From the NCBI GenBank assembly GCA_949298575.1, contig CASFXH010000031.1:1-33897 (forward strand): DNA of 33,897 bases, given 5' to 3'. Of the stretch, positions 15,521 through 24,800 are shown piece by piece. The number at the start of each line of letters is the position of its first letter. Position 1 is the first letter of the stretch. A program made the translations under genes and the position numbers. Source of the DNA: an uncultured Parabacteroides sp. Its GTDB lineage: Bacteria; Bacteroidota; Bacteroidia; Bacteroidales; Tannerellaceae. Under the pieces are notes generated by a model, which saw only the letters and a list, made by a program, of their open reading frames with translations, made no database searches and was not told where the DNA came from.

Positions 15521-18145
15521 ATGAAAAATAACTATTCGAAGAGATTAGCCGACGCCATCGAGTATAGTCGCGAGGAAGCTATCCGGCTTCAAAACAGCTA
15601 TATCGGACCTGAGCATCTCATGCTGGGTATCCTCCGTGAAGGAGAAGGACGCGCGGTGGAGCTTTTACGCGAGCTTAGCGTAGCCCCCACGAGCGTCAAA
15701 CGAAGGATCGAAAACGAGATTCGCAATTCTTCCCATACCGACACGAGTTTCAATCAGGAGATCGCGGTCAGTAAGACTACAGAGCGCGTCTTGCGCATGA
15801 GCATATTGGAGGCTCGCTTGCTCGCGAGTCCGCAAACCGGGACGGAACATCTCCTCCTGGCCATCTTGAAACAACACGATAATGTCGCGGCCAACGTGCT
15901 TGAAGAAGAAGGTGTCACCTACCAAGATGTTTTCAGCCATTTGGACAAGAACGGAGAGCATATCCGAAAACCATCCCGCCCCCGAGAGGATGAGCTGATC
16001 GAGGATGGCTATACCGACGACGAAGAGGAAGACGAGGAAGAGAACTATGGACGCAAAGAACCTTCGCATTCAGCGGGAAACGCCTCGAGTGGCGCATCGG
16101 CCTCGACCAAGTCGCCCAACGAGACACCCGTCCTGGACAATTTTGGGACTGATATGACCCGGGCCGCCGCGGAAAACCGCTTGGACCCGATCGTCGGGCG
16201 AGAAAAGGAAATCGAACGCTTGGCCCAAATCCTAAGCCGCCGCAAGAAAAACAATCCGGTCTTGATCGGCGAACCGGGCGTGGGCAAATCCGCGATTGTC
16301 GAAGGACTGGCGCTCCGGATCGTACAAAGGAAAGTATCCCGGATCCTTTTCGACAAGCGGTTGATTAGCTTGGACATGGCCTCTATCGTGGCCGGGACGA
16401 AATACCGTGGCCAATTTGAGGAGCGTATCAAAGCCATCCTCAACGAGTTATCGAAGAATCCCAATATTATCTTATTTATCGACGAGATCCATACGATCGT
16501 CGGCGCGGGATCGGCCGCGGGATCGATGGACGCCGCGAATATGCTGAAACCCGCTTTGGCACGGGGAGAGATCCAATGCATCGGCGCGACGACACTCGAC
16601 GAATATCGGAAAAACATCGAGAAGGATGGCGCGCTCGAACGCCGGTTCCAAAAGGTCATCGTAGACCCGACAACCCCAGAGGAAACGCTCCAGATCCTAC
16701 ACAACATCAAACCCCGCTACGAGGAACATCATAACGTGATCTATACGGAAGGCGCGCTCCAAGCCTGCGTCAAATTGACAGGACGTTACATCAGCGACCG
16801 GAATTTCCCCGACAAGGCCATCGACGCCCTCGACGAGGCCGGCTCGCGTGTCCATATCTCAAACATCATCGTTCCTAAAAGCATCGAGGAACTGGAGGCG
16901 AAGATCGAGGAGACCAAGAACGAGAAACTCGCCGCGGTCAAGTCGCAAAACTTCGAACTGGCCGCTAGTTTCCGCGACCAAGAACGCCAATTCCTCTTGC
17001 AACTAGAATCCGCCAAGGCCAAATGGGAACAGGAACTCCAAGAACACCGAGAAACCGTTGACGAGGACAAAGTGGCAGAGGTTATCGCCATGATGTCAGG
17101 TGTACCGGTTCAACGAATCGCGAAAGCGGAAAACGCGAAGTTGCTTGAGATGAGCGGAATCCTGAAACAAAAAGTCGTCGGCCAAGACGAGGCCATCGAC
17201 AAGATCGTGAAAGCCATCCAGCGCAACCGTGTCGGTCTGAAAGACCCCAACAAACCCATCGGCACGTTCATGTTCCTTGGGCCTACGGGCGTGGGAAAGA
17301 CGCATTTGGCCAAGAAACTCGCGGAATACCTCTTCGACTCGGCCGACGCCCTAATCCGCATCGACATGAGCGAATATTTGGAGAAATTCTCCGTCTCCCG
17401 ACTGATCGGAGCGCCTCCGGGATACGTGGGTTATGAGGAGGGCGGCCAACTGACTGAAAAGGTACGCCGCAGACCCTATTCCGTCGTCTTGCTCGACGAG
17501 ATCGAAAAAGCGCACCCCGACGTGTTCAACCTCCTGCTCCAAGTCTTTGACGAGGGACGCTTGACCGACAGCCTAGGCCGACGGATCGATTTCAAGAACA
17601 CGATCCTGATCATGACCTCCAACATCGGCACGCGTCAACTGAAAGATTTCGGTCGAGGAATCGGTTTCAGCAACGCGATGAGCGGAGAGCCTGACAAAGA
17701 TTTCTCGCGAAGCATTATCCAAAAAGCGCTCAACAAGGCTTTTGCCCCCGAGTTCCTGAACCGGATCGACGACATTATCATGTTCGACCAACTGGATAAG
17801 ATCGCTATCCACAAGATCATCGACATCGAGTTGAAAGGGCTCTACCAACGCGTGGAAGGCTTGGGCTACAAGCTCTCGCTCACCGAGGCCGCCAAGGATT
17901 TCATCGCCACGAAAGGCTACGACATCCAGTTCGGCGCCCGTCCGCTCAAGCGAGCGATCCAGAAATACCTGGAAGATGAAATGGCCGAGATGATCATCCG
18001 GGCCACTGTCGGCGAAGGCGACCAGATCCTCGTGGATTTCGACAAGAACGAGCAAAAAATCGTCACCTCCATCCAAAGACAAGGCGCTCTAGAGGGAAAG
18101 AAAACCGAGTTGCCCGAGGCGACGGACGAAGTTAAGAACAAATAA
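15521..18145 (+). CDS. clpC: Clp protease ATP-binding subunit ClpC (Hsp100/AAA+)
   Basis: This is an 874-residue AAA+ unfoldase that feeds ClpP. The Clp N-domain covers about 1-145. A highly acidic linker follows (DDEEEDEEE around 166-174). D1 has Walker A GEPGVGKS (250-257) and Walker B ILFIDEIHT. A UVR-like coiled segment lies at about 453-515 (KLAAVKSQNFELAASFRDQE). D2 has Walker A GPTGVGKT (587-594) and VVLLDEIEKAHPDV. The tripeptide IGF (714-716), at the position of the ClpP-binding loop, indicates partnership with ClpP and separates it from ClpB. The UVR-type insert favours ClpC over ClpA. A nitroreductase gene follows after 10 bp. Confidence 0.95.
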   Translation: MKNNYSKRLADAIEYSREEAIRLQNSYIGPEHLMLGILREGEGRAVELLRELSVAPTSVKRRIENEIRNSSHTDTSFNQEIAVSKTTERVLRMSILEARLLASPQTGTEHLLLAILKQHDNVAANVLEEEGVTYQDVFSHLDKNGEHIRKPSRPREDELIEDGYTDDEEEDEEENYGRKEPSHSAGNASSGASASTKSPNETPVLDNFGTDMTRAAAENRLDPIVGREKEIERLAQILSRRKKNNPVLIGEPGVGKSAIVEGLALRIVQRKVSRILFDKRLISLDMASIVAGTKYRGQFEERIKAILNELSKNPNIILFIDEIHTIVGAGSAAGSMDAANMLKPALARGEIQCIGATTLDEYRKNIEKDGALERRFQKVIVDPTTPEETLQILHNIKPRYEEHHNVIYTEGALQACVKLTGRYISDRNFPDKAIDALDEAGSRVHISNIIVPKSIEELEAKIEETKNEKLAAVKSQNFELAASFRDQERQFLLQLESAKAKWEQELQEHRETVDEDKVAEVIAMMSGVPVQRIAKAENAKLLEMSGILKQKVVGQDEAIDKIVKAIQRNRVGLKDPNKPIGTFMFLGPTGVGKTHLAKKLAEYLFDSADALIRIDMSEYLEKFSVSRLIGAPPGYVGYEEGGQLTEKVRRRPYSVVLLDEIEKAHPDVFNLLLQVFDEGRLTDSLGRRIDFKNTILIMTSNIGTRQLKDFGRGIGFSNAMSGEPDKDFSRSIIQKALNKAFAPEFLNRIDDIIMFDQLDKIAIHKIIDIELKGLYQRVEGLGYKLSLTEAAKDFIATKGYDIQFGARPLKRAIQKYLEDEMAEMIIRATVGEGDQILVDFDKNEQKIVTSIQRQGALEGKKTELPEATDEVKNK

Positions 18146-18155
18146 GAAAGGGAAC

Positions 18156-18689
18156 ATGAGCATGAAGGAAAACGAAATGTTAGAACTGATCAAGACGCGT
18201 CGGAGCGTGCGCAAGTATAAAAACGAGCAAATTAAGGATGAGGAGCTAAACGCCATCCTCGAGGCGGGCACTTATGCGCCCACCGCACGAGGCGAGCAAG
18301 CTCCCTATATCGTGGCCGTCCAGAACGAAGCGTTGAAAAAACGCTTGATCCAAATGAACGCGACTGTCATGGGTGTGACAAGCAATCCTTATTACGACGC
18401 GCCCACCCTCGTCTTGGTCTTCGCCCCCGCTGGCGGAGCCAATAGTCTCCAAGACGGAAGCTGCGTCCTGATGTGCATGATGTTAGCCGCCCATGCTTTG
18501 GGTTTGGGCACATGCTGGATCAACCGGGAACGAGAGATGTTCGCCTCCGAGGAAGGGAAAGCGCTTACGCGAGAAATGGGACTGCCCGATGGCCTCATGG
18601 GCGTGGGCGCCCTCGCGCTAGGCTATCCGGCCTCCGAGCCATCGCCCGCCAAGGCTCGCAAAGCGGATTACTATCGGGTGATCCGATAA
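18156..18689 (+). CDS. Nitroreductase family FMN oxidoreductase
   Basis: This is a 177-residue nitroreductase-fold protein. The N-terminal TRRSVRKY (14-21) and the flavin-contacting APTARGEQAP (41-50) are family hallmarks; GLGTCWINR and a C-terminal ALGYPA (then KARKADYYRVI) agree. Such enzymes are FMN-dependent homodimers that reduce nitro groups, quinones or other electron acceptors with NAD(P)H; the natural substrate is unknown. The ATG at 18156 is preceded by GAAAGGGAAC; an alternative start two codons later cannot be excluded. It is 10 bp behind clpC and ends before a bidirectional terminator. Confidence 0.88.
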   Translation: MSMKENEMLELIKTRRSVRKYKNEQIKDEELNAILEAGTYAPTARGEQAPYIVAVQNEALKKRLIQMNATVMGVTSNPYYDAPTLVLVFAPAGGANSLQDGSCVLMCMMLAAHALGLGTCWINREREMFASEEGKALTREMGLPDGLMGVGALALGYPASEPSPAKARKADYYRVIR

Positions 18690-18701
18690 ACACACGAAGT
18701 C

Positions 18702-18760
18702 AAAAAAAAGAAACCCTGAAAGAAGCCGACCTAGAGTCGGTACTTTCAGGGCTTTTTTAT
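18702..18760. terminator. Bidirectional intrinsic terminator
   Basis: Arms CCCTGAAAG (18714-18722) and CTTTCAGGG (18743-18751) enclose a second stem CCGAC/GTCGG. A T-run follows on the plus strand (18753-18758) and an A-run precedes it (18702-18709), giving a T-run on the minus strand. It sits between the convergent nitroreductase and M13 peptidase genes and can serve both. Confidence 0.9.
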
Positions 18761-18777
18761 GAGGGATCCGATCGCGA

Positions 18778-20826
18778 TCACCAAATATTCACTCGCTTCT
18801 CAGGTGCCAGGTACATCGGTTCTCCCGGCTGAATATGGAATGCCTCATAGAAAGTCTCTATATTGCGCAAAGCGGCATTCGTGCGCCACTCGCCCAAAGA
18901 GTGCGGATCGACTTTCGTGAGGTGTAAGACCATCTCCTTCCGGATATTCTGCCCCCATAGGGTCGCGTAGGCCAAATAGAACCGTTGCGCGTCCGTGAAT
19001 CCGTCGATCGGTCGAGGTTGCTCTTTGCCTTTCAAGCTATTTTGGTAGGCTTGATAAGCGATCAACAAGCCGCCTTGGTCCGCGATATTCTCGCCCAAGG
19101 TATATTCGCCGTTCGCGTGGACGGTATCAGCCACAATGATATTATTGTATTGCTCCACCAAGATGCCAGCCCGTTCCGTGAATCGTTCGGAATCTTCTTC
19201 CGTCCACCAATTCACGAGGTTGCCATCCTTATCGTAGTGGCGGCCTTGGTCATCGAAACCGTGAGTCATCTCATGACCGATTACGACACCGATCGCGCCA
19301 TAGTTCACCGCGTCGTCCGCGGCGGGATTAAAGAAGGGCGGTTGCAGGATTCCCGCCGGGAAGCAAATCTCGTTGCTCGCGGGATTGTAATAAGCGTTGA
19401 CGGTCTGTGGCGTCATGAACCAACGGCTTTTGTCGACAGGCTTGCCCGCGTCGGCCAACTGATAGGCCATCTCGAAAAGGTTCGCCCGGCGCACGTTCGC
19501 CCAATAGGAATCATTCTTGATCTCCAACGCGGAATAATCACGCCATTTGTCCGGATAACCAATCTTCACCGTAAAGGCGTTCAGTTTCTCGATCGCCTTC
19601 AGCTTAGTCGAGTCGCCCATCCAAGCCAACGCGTTGATACGCTCGCCCAAAGCGACCTTCAAATTGTTGACCAGCGTCAGCATCCGCTCTTTGGAGGTCG
19701 CGGGGAAATAACGCTCCACGTACATCTCGCCGACCGCTTCGCCCAGCGCGCCGTTGACGGTTTCCAAAGCCCGCTTCCAACGGGGCTTTTGCTCCTCGGT
19801 ACCCGATAGCACACGACCATAAAACTCGAATGAGGCATCCACGAAATCATCGCTCAAATAAGAAGCCGCCTTGTCGAGCAGATTGAAACCAAGGTAACTC
19901 TTTTGCTCCTCGACAGTCGTCGACGCCATGATCTTATCCAAAGCCTTGAAATAATCCACTTGCTTCGCGTCGAGCTCTTGGATTCCGCTCAAGCCCATCG
20001 TCTCGAAATAGATATCCCAATCCAGCGGACTGCCCAATTTCTTGAACTCATCGTAACTCATCTTATTGTAATTCTTCTCCGAATCGCGAAGTGCCTCGCG
20101 GCTGTACGAGGCCTCGGCGATAGCCTGCTCGATCTTTATCACGGCGCCAGTCGCCATGTCGACCTGTTCGGGGGTCATACCCGCGAGCGTGAACAACTTG
20201 CTGACATATTCCTTATAGGCTTCACGGATCCGCTTCGTCTGCTCGTCGTCTTGCAAATAATAGTCCCGATCGCCCATCGCCAAGCCTCCTTGGTAAAGCT
20301 GGACAATGTTCATCGAGCTGTTTTTCTCATCCGCGGACACATAAAGCGAGAATAAAGGACTCATGCCTTCCTTTTGCAATTGGGCGACCATCCGCGTCAC
20401 GTCGGCCTTGGTCGTCAAGCCATGGATCTGCCGAAGCTCTTCCTCGATCGGGGCGAAACCATCCTCGTTCAACTTCGCGCTGTCCAGCCCCATTTTATAA
20501 AGCATACTGATTTTCTCACCCAAGCTGCCCGGCTCTTGAGTGACTTGGCTTACGCTATCCACCAACACCCGCAATTGCTCCTGGTTATTTTCCCGAAGCT
20601 TGTCGAAAGTGCCGAAACGAGCGTATTCCGGTCTCAAAGGATTGTTCTTCATCCATCCGCCGCACGCGTAACGGTAAAAATCGGTGCCTGGCGCGACAGT
20701 CGTGTCCATATTCGCGATGTCGATCGCCTTAACGGCCGCCTCTTGTGTCTCTTTCGGGGTATCGCCGCAACTTGCCAAACCGACGAGCCCCGCCGCTAAT
20801 AGCGGAAAAAGGTTTCTCTTTTTCAT
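18778..20826 (-). CDS. pepO: M13 family zinc metallopeptidase (neprilysin/PepO-like) lipoprotein
   Basis: This is a 682-residue endopeptidase of the neprilysin family, which cuts small peptides. The signal peptide ends in lipobox LASC (Cys20), so it is a lipoprotein. The zinc site is HEMTH (518-522) in VIGHEMTHGFDDQGRHYD, with the third ligand E579 and D583 in GENIADQGG. NAYYNPASNEICFPAGILQP upstream is the substrate-cleft motif of the family. The length is normal. It starts 70 bp downstream of the HU-wHTH gene on the same strand but has its own promoter-like element. P. gingivalis PepO is a relative. No peptide transporter lies nearby. Confidence 0.93.
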   Translation of the reverse strand: MKKRNLFPLLAAGLVGLASCGDTPKETQEAAVKAIDIANMDTTVAPGTDFYRYACGGWMKNNPLRPEYARFGTFDKLRENNQEQLRVLVDSVSQVTQEPGSLGEKISMLYKMGLDSAKLNEDGFAPIEEELRQIHGLTTKADVTRMVAQLQKEGMSPLFSLYVSADEKNSSMNIVQLYQGGLAMGDRDYYLQDDEQTKRIREAYKEYVSKLFTLAGMTPEQVDMATGAVIKIEQAIAEASYSREALRDSEKNYNKMSYDEFKKLGSPLDWDIYFETMGLSGIQELDAKQVDYFKALDKIMASTTVEEQKSYLGFNLLDKAASYLSDDFVDASFEFYGRVLSGTEEQKPRWKRALETVNGALGEAVGEMYVERYFPATSKERMLTLVNNLKVALGERINALAWMGDSTKLKAIEKLNAFTVKIGYPDKWRDYSALEIKNDSYWANVRRANLFEMAYQLADAGKPVDKSRWFMTPQTVNAYYNPASNEICFPAGILQPPFFNPAADDAVNYGAIGVVIGHEMTHGFDDQGRHYDKDGNLVNWWTEEDSERFTERAGILVEQYNNIIVADTVHANGEYTLGENIADQGGLLIAYQAYQNSLKGKEQPRPIDGFTDAQRFYLAYATLWGQNIRKEMVLHLTKVDPHSLGEWRTNAALRNIETFYEAFHIQPGEPMYLAPEKRVNIW

Positions 20827-20849
20827 TTTGTTTAAACGTTTAGTGCGCG

Positions 20850-20857
20850 CAAAAATA
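20850..20857 (-). promoter_or_regulatory. Putative -7 element for the M13 peptidase gene
   Basis: The reverse strand reads TATTTTTG, an exact TAnnTTTG match, 24 bp upstream of the start at 20826. No -33 element is obvious. Confidence 0.45.
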
Positions 20858-20895
20858 CAAATTCTCTTTCATCCCTCCCTCCTTCCCTAGGCTTT

Positions 20896-21525
20896 TTAGC
20901 GCTTTCCCCGCACGTACACCCGATGCGTCCCCCATCCCTCGCGGACGATTCCACTTGCCGGATCACTCGCGAGGCGCTGAAGCTCAAGCGTCGCCCTCGT
21001 ACGTTTCAAACCGGTGAGTTTCATATAGTCAACTACCCGCATGAACGTGTGCTCATCCAAATAACGCAGGGCGCGGCTAAGGCGCTCCTCCTCGGTATAA
21101 GGCGAGTCTTTGACGCGACTGATGCCTCCCCGCTCCAGGTCGCAATATTGGTTGGTCTCACGAACCAACGCCTTGTCGGCCCGAAAAGAGATCCCGTTGA
21201 CCTCGATGCTCCGGGCGTTGCGCTTCGTCTCCGACCCGTCGATCGTGTCCATCTCCTTGCCTTTCACCACGCCCAAGCGAGGCTTGAATGTCCCGATGCC
21301 GTCGAGCGTCACCGATTGGCCTTGCGCCAAGCTCCGCGCCAATTGCTCCGCCACCGCCGTCATCACGTGCAAGACAGTCGCCTGGCTCACGCCCGAACCC
21401 GGAAAAGCGATCCGCTCTATAAATTTGTCCATACTGATATTCCCTTCGATCTTCATCCGATAGTAAGACCGTTTCTCACCCGTCCCGTTGAGATCGTTCA
21501 TCTCTTGCTTAATGTATCTAGCCAT
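20896..21525 (-). CDS. HU-superfamily DNA-binding protein with C-terminal winged-helix-like extension (HU-HIG type)
   Basis: This is a 209-residue protein. Residues 1-125 resemble an HU fold: a helical part with GSGVSQATVLHVMTAVAEQL, then QGQSVTLDGIGTFKPRLG, which matches the G-x-G-T-F core of HU. A Lys/Arg-rich arm region follows (KGKEMDTIDGSETKRNARS). Residues about 135-209 form a helix-turn-helix-like tail (YMKLTGLKRTRATLELQRL, then GIVREGWGTHRVYVRGKR). It matches what I know of the HU-HIG clade (HU fused to wHTH, Ig or Gly-rich segments) in Bacteroidetes. The open frame extends to 21585, but the ATG at 21525 is preceded by a strong GGGAGAA site and starts MARYIK as relatives do. Function is likely nucleoid binding or gene regulation; the target is unknown. 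Confidence 0.75.
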   Translation of the reverse strand: MARYIKQEMNDLNGTGEKRSYYRMKIEGNISMDKFIERIAFPGSGVSQATVLHVMTAVAEQLARSLAQGQSVTLDGIGTFKPRLGVVKGKEMDTIDGSETKRNARSIEVNGISFRADKALVRETNQYCDLERGGISRVKDSPYTEEERLSRALRYLDEHTFMRVVDYMKLTGLKRTRATLELQRLASDPASGIVREGWGTHRVYVRGKR

Positions 21526-21584
21526 TTCTCCCTTATAAATAATTGTTCGCCTTATCAAGAAAAAAAGTTCCTCTTCCCGTAACA

Positions 21585-21592
21585 CAAAGATA
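21585..21592 (-). promoter_or_regulatory. Putative -7 element for the HU-wHTH gene
   Basis: The reverse strand reads TATCTTTG, an exact TAnnTTTG match, 59 bp upstream of the start at 21525. This predicts a leader of about 50 nt. Two repeat arrays lie immediately upstream. It is also downstream of the alternative start region, so it supports the ATG at 21525. Confidence 0.5.
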
Positions 21593-21620
21593 ACTACTTA
21601 CGGAACTATTTCCTAATTTT

Positions 21621-21697
21621 CACCGCCGTTTTTATAATCACCGCCGCTGATTATATAAACGCCGCCGGTGATTATATAATCAGCGGCGGTGATTAGA
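21621..21697. repeat. Four-unit ~21 bp repeat containing a perfect 23 bp inverted repeat
   Basis: Units start at 21621, 21639, 21660 and 21681 (period 18, 21, 21). The two central ones share the pattern C[A/G]CCGCCG[C/G]TGATTATATAA. The fourth carries the core as CAGCGGCGGTGATTA. Positions 21635-21657 and 21673-21695 are perfect reverse complements of each other (23 bp arms, 15 bp loop). It lies just upstream of the predicted -33 region of the HU-wHTH gene. No T-tract follows the hairpin on either strand. Confidence 0.85.
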
Positions 21698-21775
21698 GAA
21701 TTACTCCCGAAGCGGGAAAGAATAGATCGGGCATGAGAGAAAGAATTTGTAGAGCACGAGGGAAAGAATTACTGT
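21691..21775. repeat. Four iterated ~23 bp direct repeats upstream of the HU-wHTH gene
   Basis: [G/A]GNGAAAGAAT-type elements occur at 21714-21723, 21737-21746 and 21760-21769, exactly 23 bp apart. A degenerate fourth (AGAGAATTAC, with its GAAT at 21698) is 22 bp before the first. The stretches between also share bases (for example ...GCATGA and ...GCACGA). The array adjoins the inverted-repeat array at its left and ends just before the fimbrial terminator. Confidence 0.7.
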
Positions 21776-21780
21776 TTATA

Positions 21781-21827
21781 AAAAGAAAAAAATTAAATCC
21801 CAACGACCCTCACGGGAGGTTGGGATT
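21781..21827 (-). terminator. Intrinsic terminator of the fimbrial operon
   Basis: On the reverse strand AATCCCAAC (complement of 21819-21827) and GTTGGGATT (complement of 21796-21804) form a 9 bp stem, extended by an inner CCTCCC/GAGGG pairing. A T-rich tail opposite 21781-21797 follows. It is 37 bp after the stop of the last fimbrial gene. Confidence 0.88.
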
Positions 21828-21863
21828 CATGCTTTTATTTTGAAGTTGAAATAAAACGTGCGA

Positions 21864-24800
21864 TCAATCCAGATAGAGCTTCTTGTTCTGGATGATCCCT
21901 TGCTCGTCCTCGGCGTAGGTGACGTAGATCTGGCCGCGGGGGACGCTCAGCCGCTCCGTCGTCCGGCCCTTGACGGCGCGTTCCAGGAGCAGCGCGCCAT
22001 TCACGCCAAACACCCGGATCGAGCGTAAAGGCGTGTCCGGCGAGGCGACTACCAACTCGCCCGGACGGAGGGCGTAGATCTGGATGCCTCCGTCGGCATG
22101 GATGGTTTCGTTCTCCGTCGCCAACCCGTCGGTCAAGAAATAGCGGCCGAAATCGTTGGTCCGTATCCGCGCCTCCAAACCGTTCGTGAGCGGGGTGTAA
22201 CGTTTCTCCTTCGCGTCGTAGAGACGGGTACCCGTAAAGGACTCGACGCCCTCGAACCGGAGCGTCACCTCCTCATCACGCGACGAATAGACAGCCAGCG
22301 GCACCCGCTCGCACGTGGGCCGCACGTTGATGGAGGTCGCCATCGTGCCCGCCACGGTGTAGACCATTGGCACGTCGCCCAGGTTGGAATCCAAGAACAA
22401 CTCGGCGTCCTCGGCCGAGCGGTATTCGTCGGATGCCCCCGCGTCGGCCGCCACCAGCGCCCGGCTCATCTTTCCTTCGCTATTCGTGGCGGTGATCATC
22501 AAAGCTTGCGTCCCGGCTTCGTCCTCGCTTTCACTCGTAGAGGAATTGCCTAAGGCTTGCATCTCGTGGGTGAAGGTGATTGTGACATTCGTCGCATCTG
22601 TACTTGATTTCTTCACGAAGAAAGAATGTAAGGGTGGGATCAATGAATTATCACTTACGGTTGCCCAAGTTGCATCATCGAGATTTGTTACCGCAATATT
22701 CTGCTCGCCATCCTCCACATACCAATATTTAGATTCTAATACGTCACTATTCTTTTCAAAGAACTTCTTCATATTTAAATGGGCCATGAAGGGGTTGCCG
22801 ACGAGGTAGTAATCGCCATTCGCGGACTCGGACAAGGTTACGGATATTTCCTTATGCTCAACGGAACCTTCCGGATAAGTTGGATCCGACTCCGATCTCG
22901 TATAAATATCATCCGACCGCAACCGTCCCGCGTTTTCACGCAACTTGCTCTCAAGCTGAACTTCTCCACCTGTCACGGTTAATCCGTTAAAATTTGAATA
23001 AATATAATGGTCATCCGCCTTCGGCAAACGGAATAGCGCTTTATCCGTACCGTCGGGCAAATCTTGAACCCGCAGTGAAAAGCCTGTACCCGGCGTATAG
23101 GGTTCCGCTACATTATTATATATGCCACTCCAATTCCCGGAGACCGCGACATCTCGATTTTTACCTCCTTCACTTTCCGATCCTCCAACCGTAATCAAAG
23201 TCGCGCTTCCTTTCCATCCCCGTTGATAGACGGAAGGTTGGTAGCGGCTGTTATGTCCCGAACTACCACCCGAAGTCTGCCAATACAGATCAAACTCTAT
23301 CGGTTCAAAATATTCTGACTCTTCCTTGCCGGAGCGATCCGTATAGAAATCGCCGGCGACGACGCCTTGCAAGGGAGAGGCCAACAAATGCCATTGTCCT
23401 TTCGTCAACTCATACTCCACTCTTGCGGTGTCATAAGCCAACTTCTCCGCGTGAAGCATCTCGGTATTGGCCTCAAAATAGATTTGCTCGACCGTATTCG
23501 TATAATAAGGTTCGCACTCGTAATTGCTGCCATCATTCGCCTTTTTCACCAACAAGTCGTACTCAATACCTTGCGTCGCCGCTTGGGAAACATCCACTGT
23601 CGCCAACGATAACGGGCTATGATCGGTCGGTTTATTTTGATCTCCATAAAGCTTCGCCTGGCCACCTTCTTCCTTCTCCGCATCCGGCCTTGGGATCGTC
23701 ACCTTCGTGAAATCCATCGGGACAAAGCCGCGATGTCCGTCCTTGTAGTCCGTATATAGAAGCGCTTGCAACTCATCGGCATATGAGCGCACCCAGTTTG
23801 CGTCGTTATTCCAGTTGCTATCCGAACCGCCAATCCAACGTTGGTATTCGGGGACAACATACAAGTCGAAAAGCAATGTCCCATAGCAAAGGTTAGTCGC
23901 CGCCGTACCACTTACCTCCTGTTGGAAAGGCACCAAAAGCGTATAGCGGAACCCTTCTCGCGGACGGAAATCATCAGAGATCAATTCGCCAATACCTTCT
24001 TCATCTACCAATGAGCCGTCGAACTTCATCACCAATTGATTCGCTCCAGCGCCCTCAGTTGAAGCCGAAAAGCCCAAGATACGCCCAATCGGCCAGTCCG
24101 AGCTTCCCAGCCCATTTTCCATTTGTCCGGCGACCTTCAAGACTTCCGGATCATCAGAAGAAATGAGGTAAATTTGTTCTCCTCGCGTTTCCAATGTACC
24201 ATTCTCTTGAACGCCATCCAAAGAGACCAATTTCACTCCCCGCAAAGGAATTGTCAATTGAGAGCCTTTATATAAATCATTCACTTGCTTCAAGCCGATA
24301 CGAACCGCGGGTTCTTCATCGTCATAAATTACATCATGAAAACCGACTTTCGCTTCCGGCGCCTCGCCTACAACCCGCAAGGTTATCGGCACAGGTTCCG
24401 TACAAATCACAAGCTCAGGCTCCGTATAACGCACCGGACACGGGCAAATCATCATATTAAATTCGCCCTCCTTATCCAAGCGGACATTGAGGTTCGGCTG
24501 ATAGAAAGTGATTTTAGCTTCATACTCATTCAACAAGTCGTATTCAGCTTGAGTAAAACCCGTCTCTATCGCCGGTTGCAAAGTATTCGCGGTTGGATAC
24601 GCGTTCCGGAAGGCCGCGAGCGCAGTTTTCAAAGATACACCACTCTCGTCCTTGACAAAGTCATCATAGCTTACGAAAAGCCAATCGTAATAAACACGCT
24701 CTTCAATAATTTGGTCACCTTGGCCAATATTGCCTTCCAGCTGCACGCTGAAATCCACGACTTGTCCTTGGCAGAAATCCGCGTCGCTCGTCAGCACATT

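Noticed and set aside
21526-21585. N-terminal extension of the HU-wHTH protein
   Set aside because: A strong ribosome-binding site precedes the ATG at 21525, and the predicted -7 element at 21585-21592 would leave no leader for the longer form.
21635-21695. Intrinsic terminator formed by the perfect inverted repeat
   Set aside because: No T-tract follows on either strand, and a proper terminator for the fimbrial operon is found at 21781-21827.
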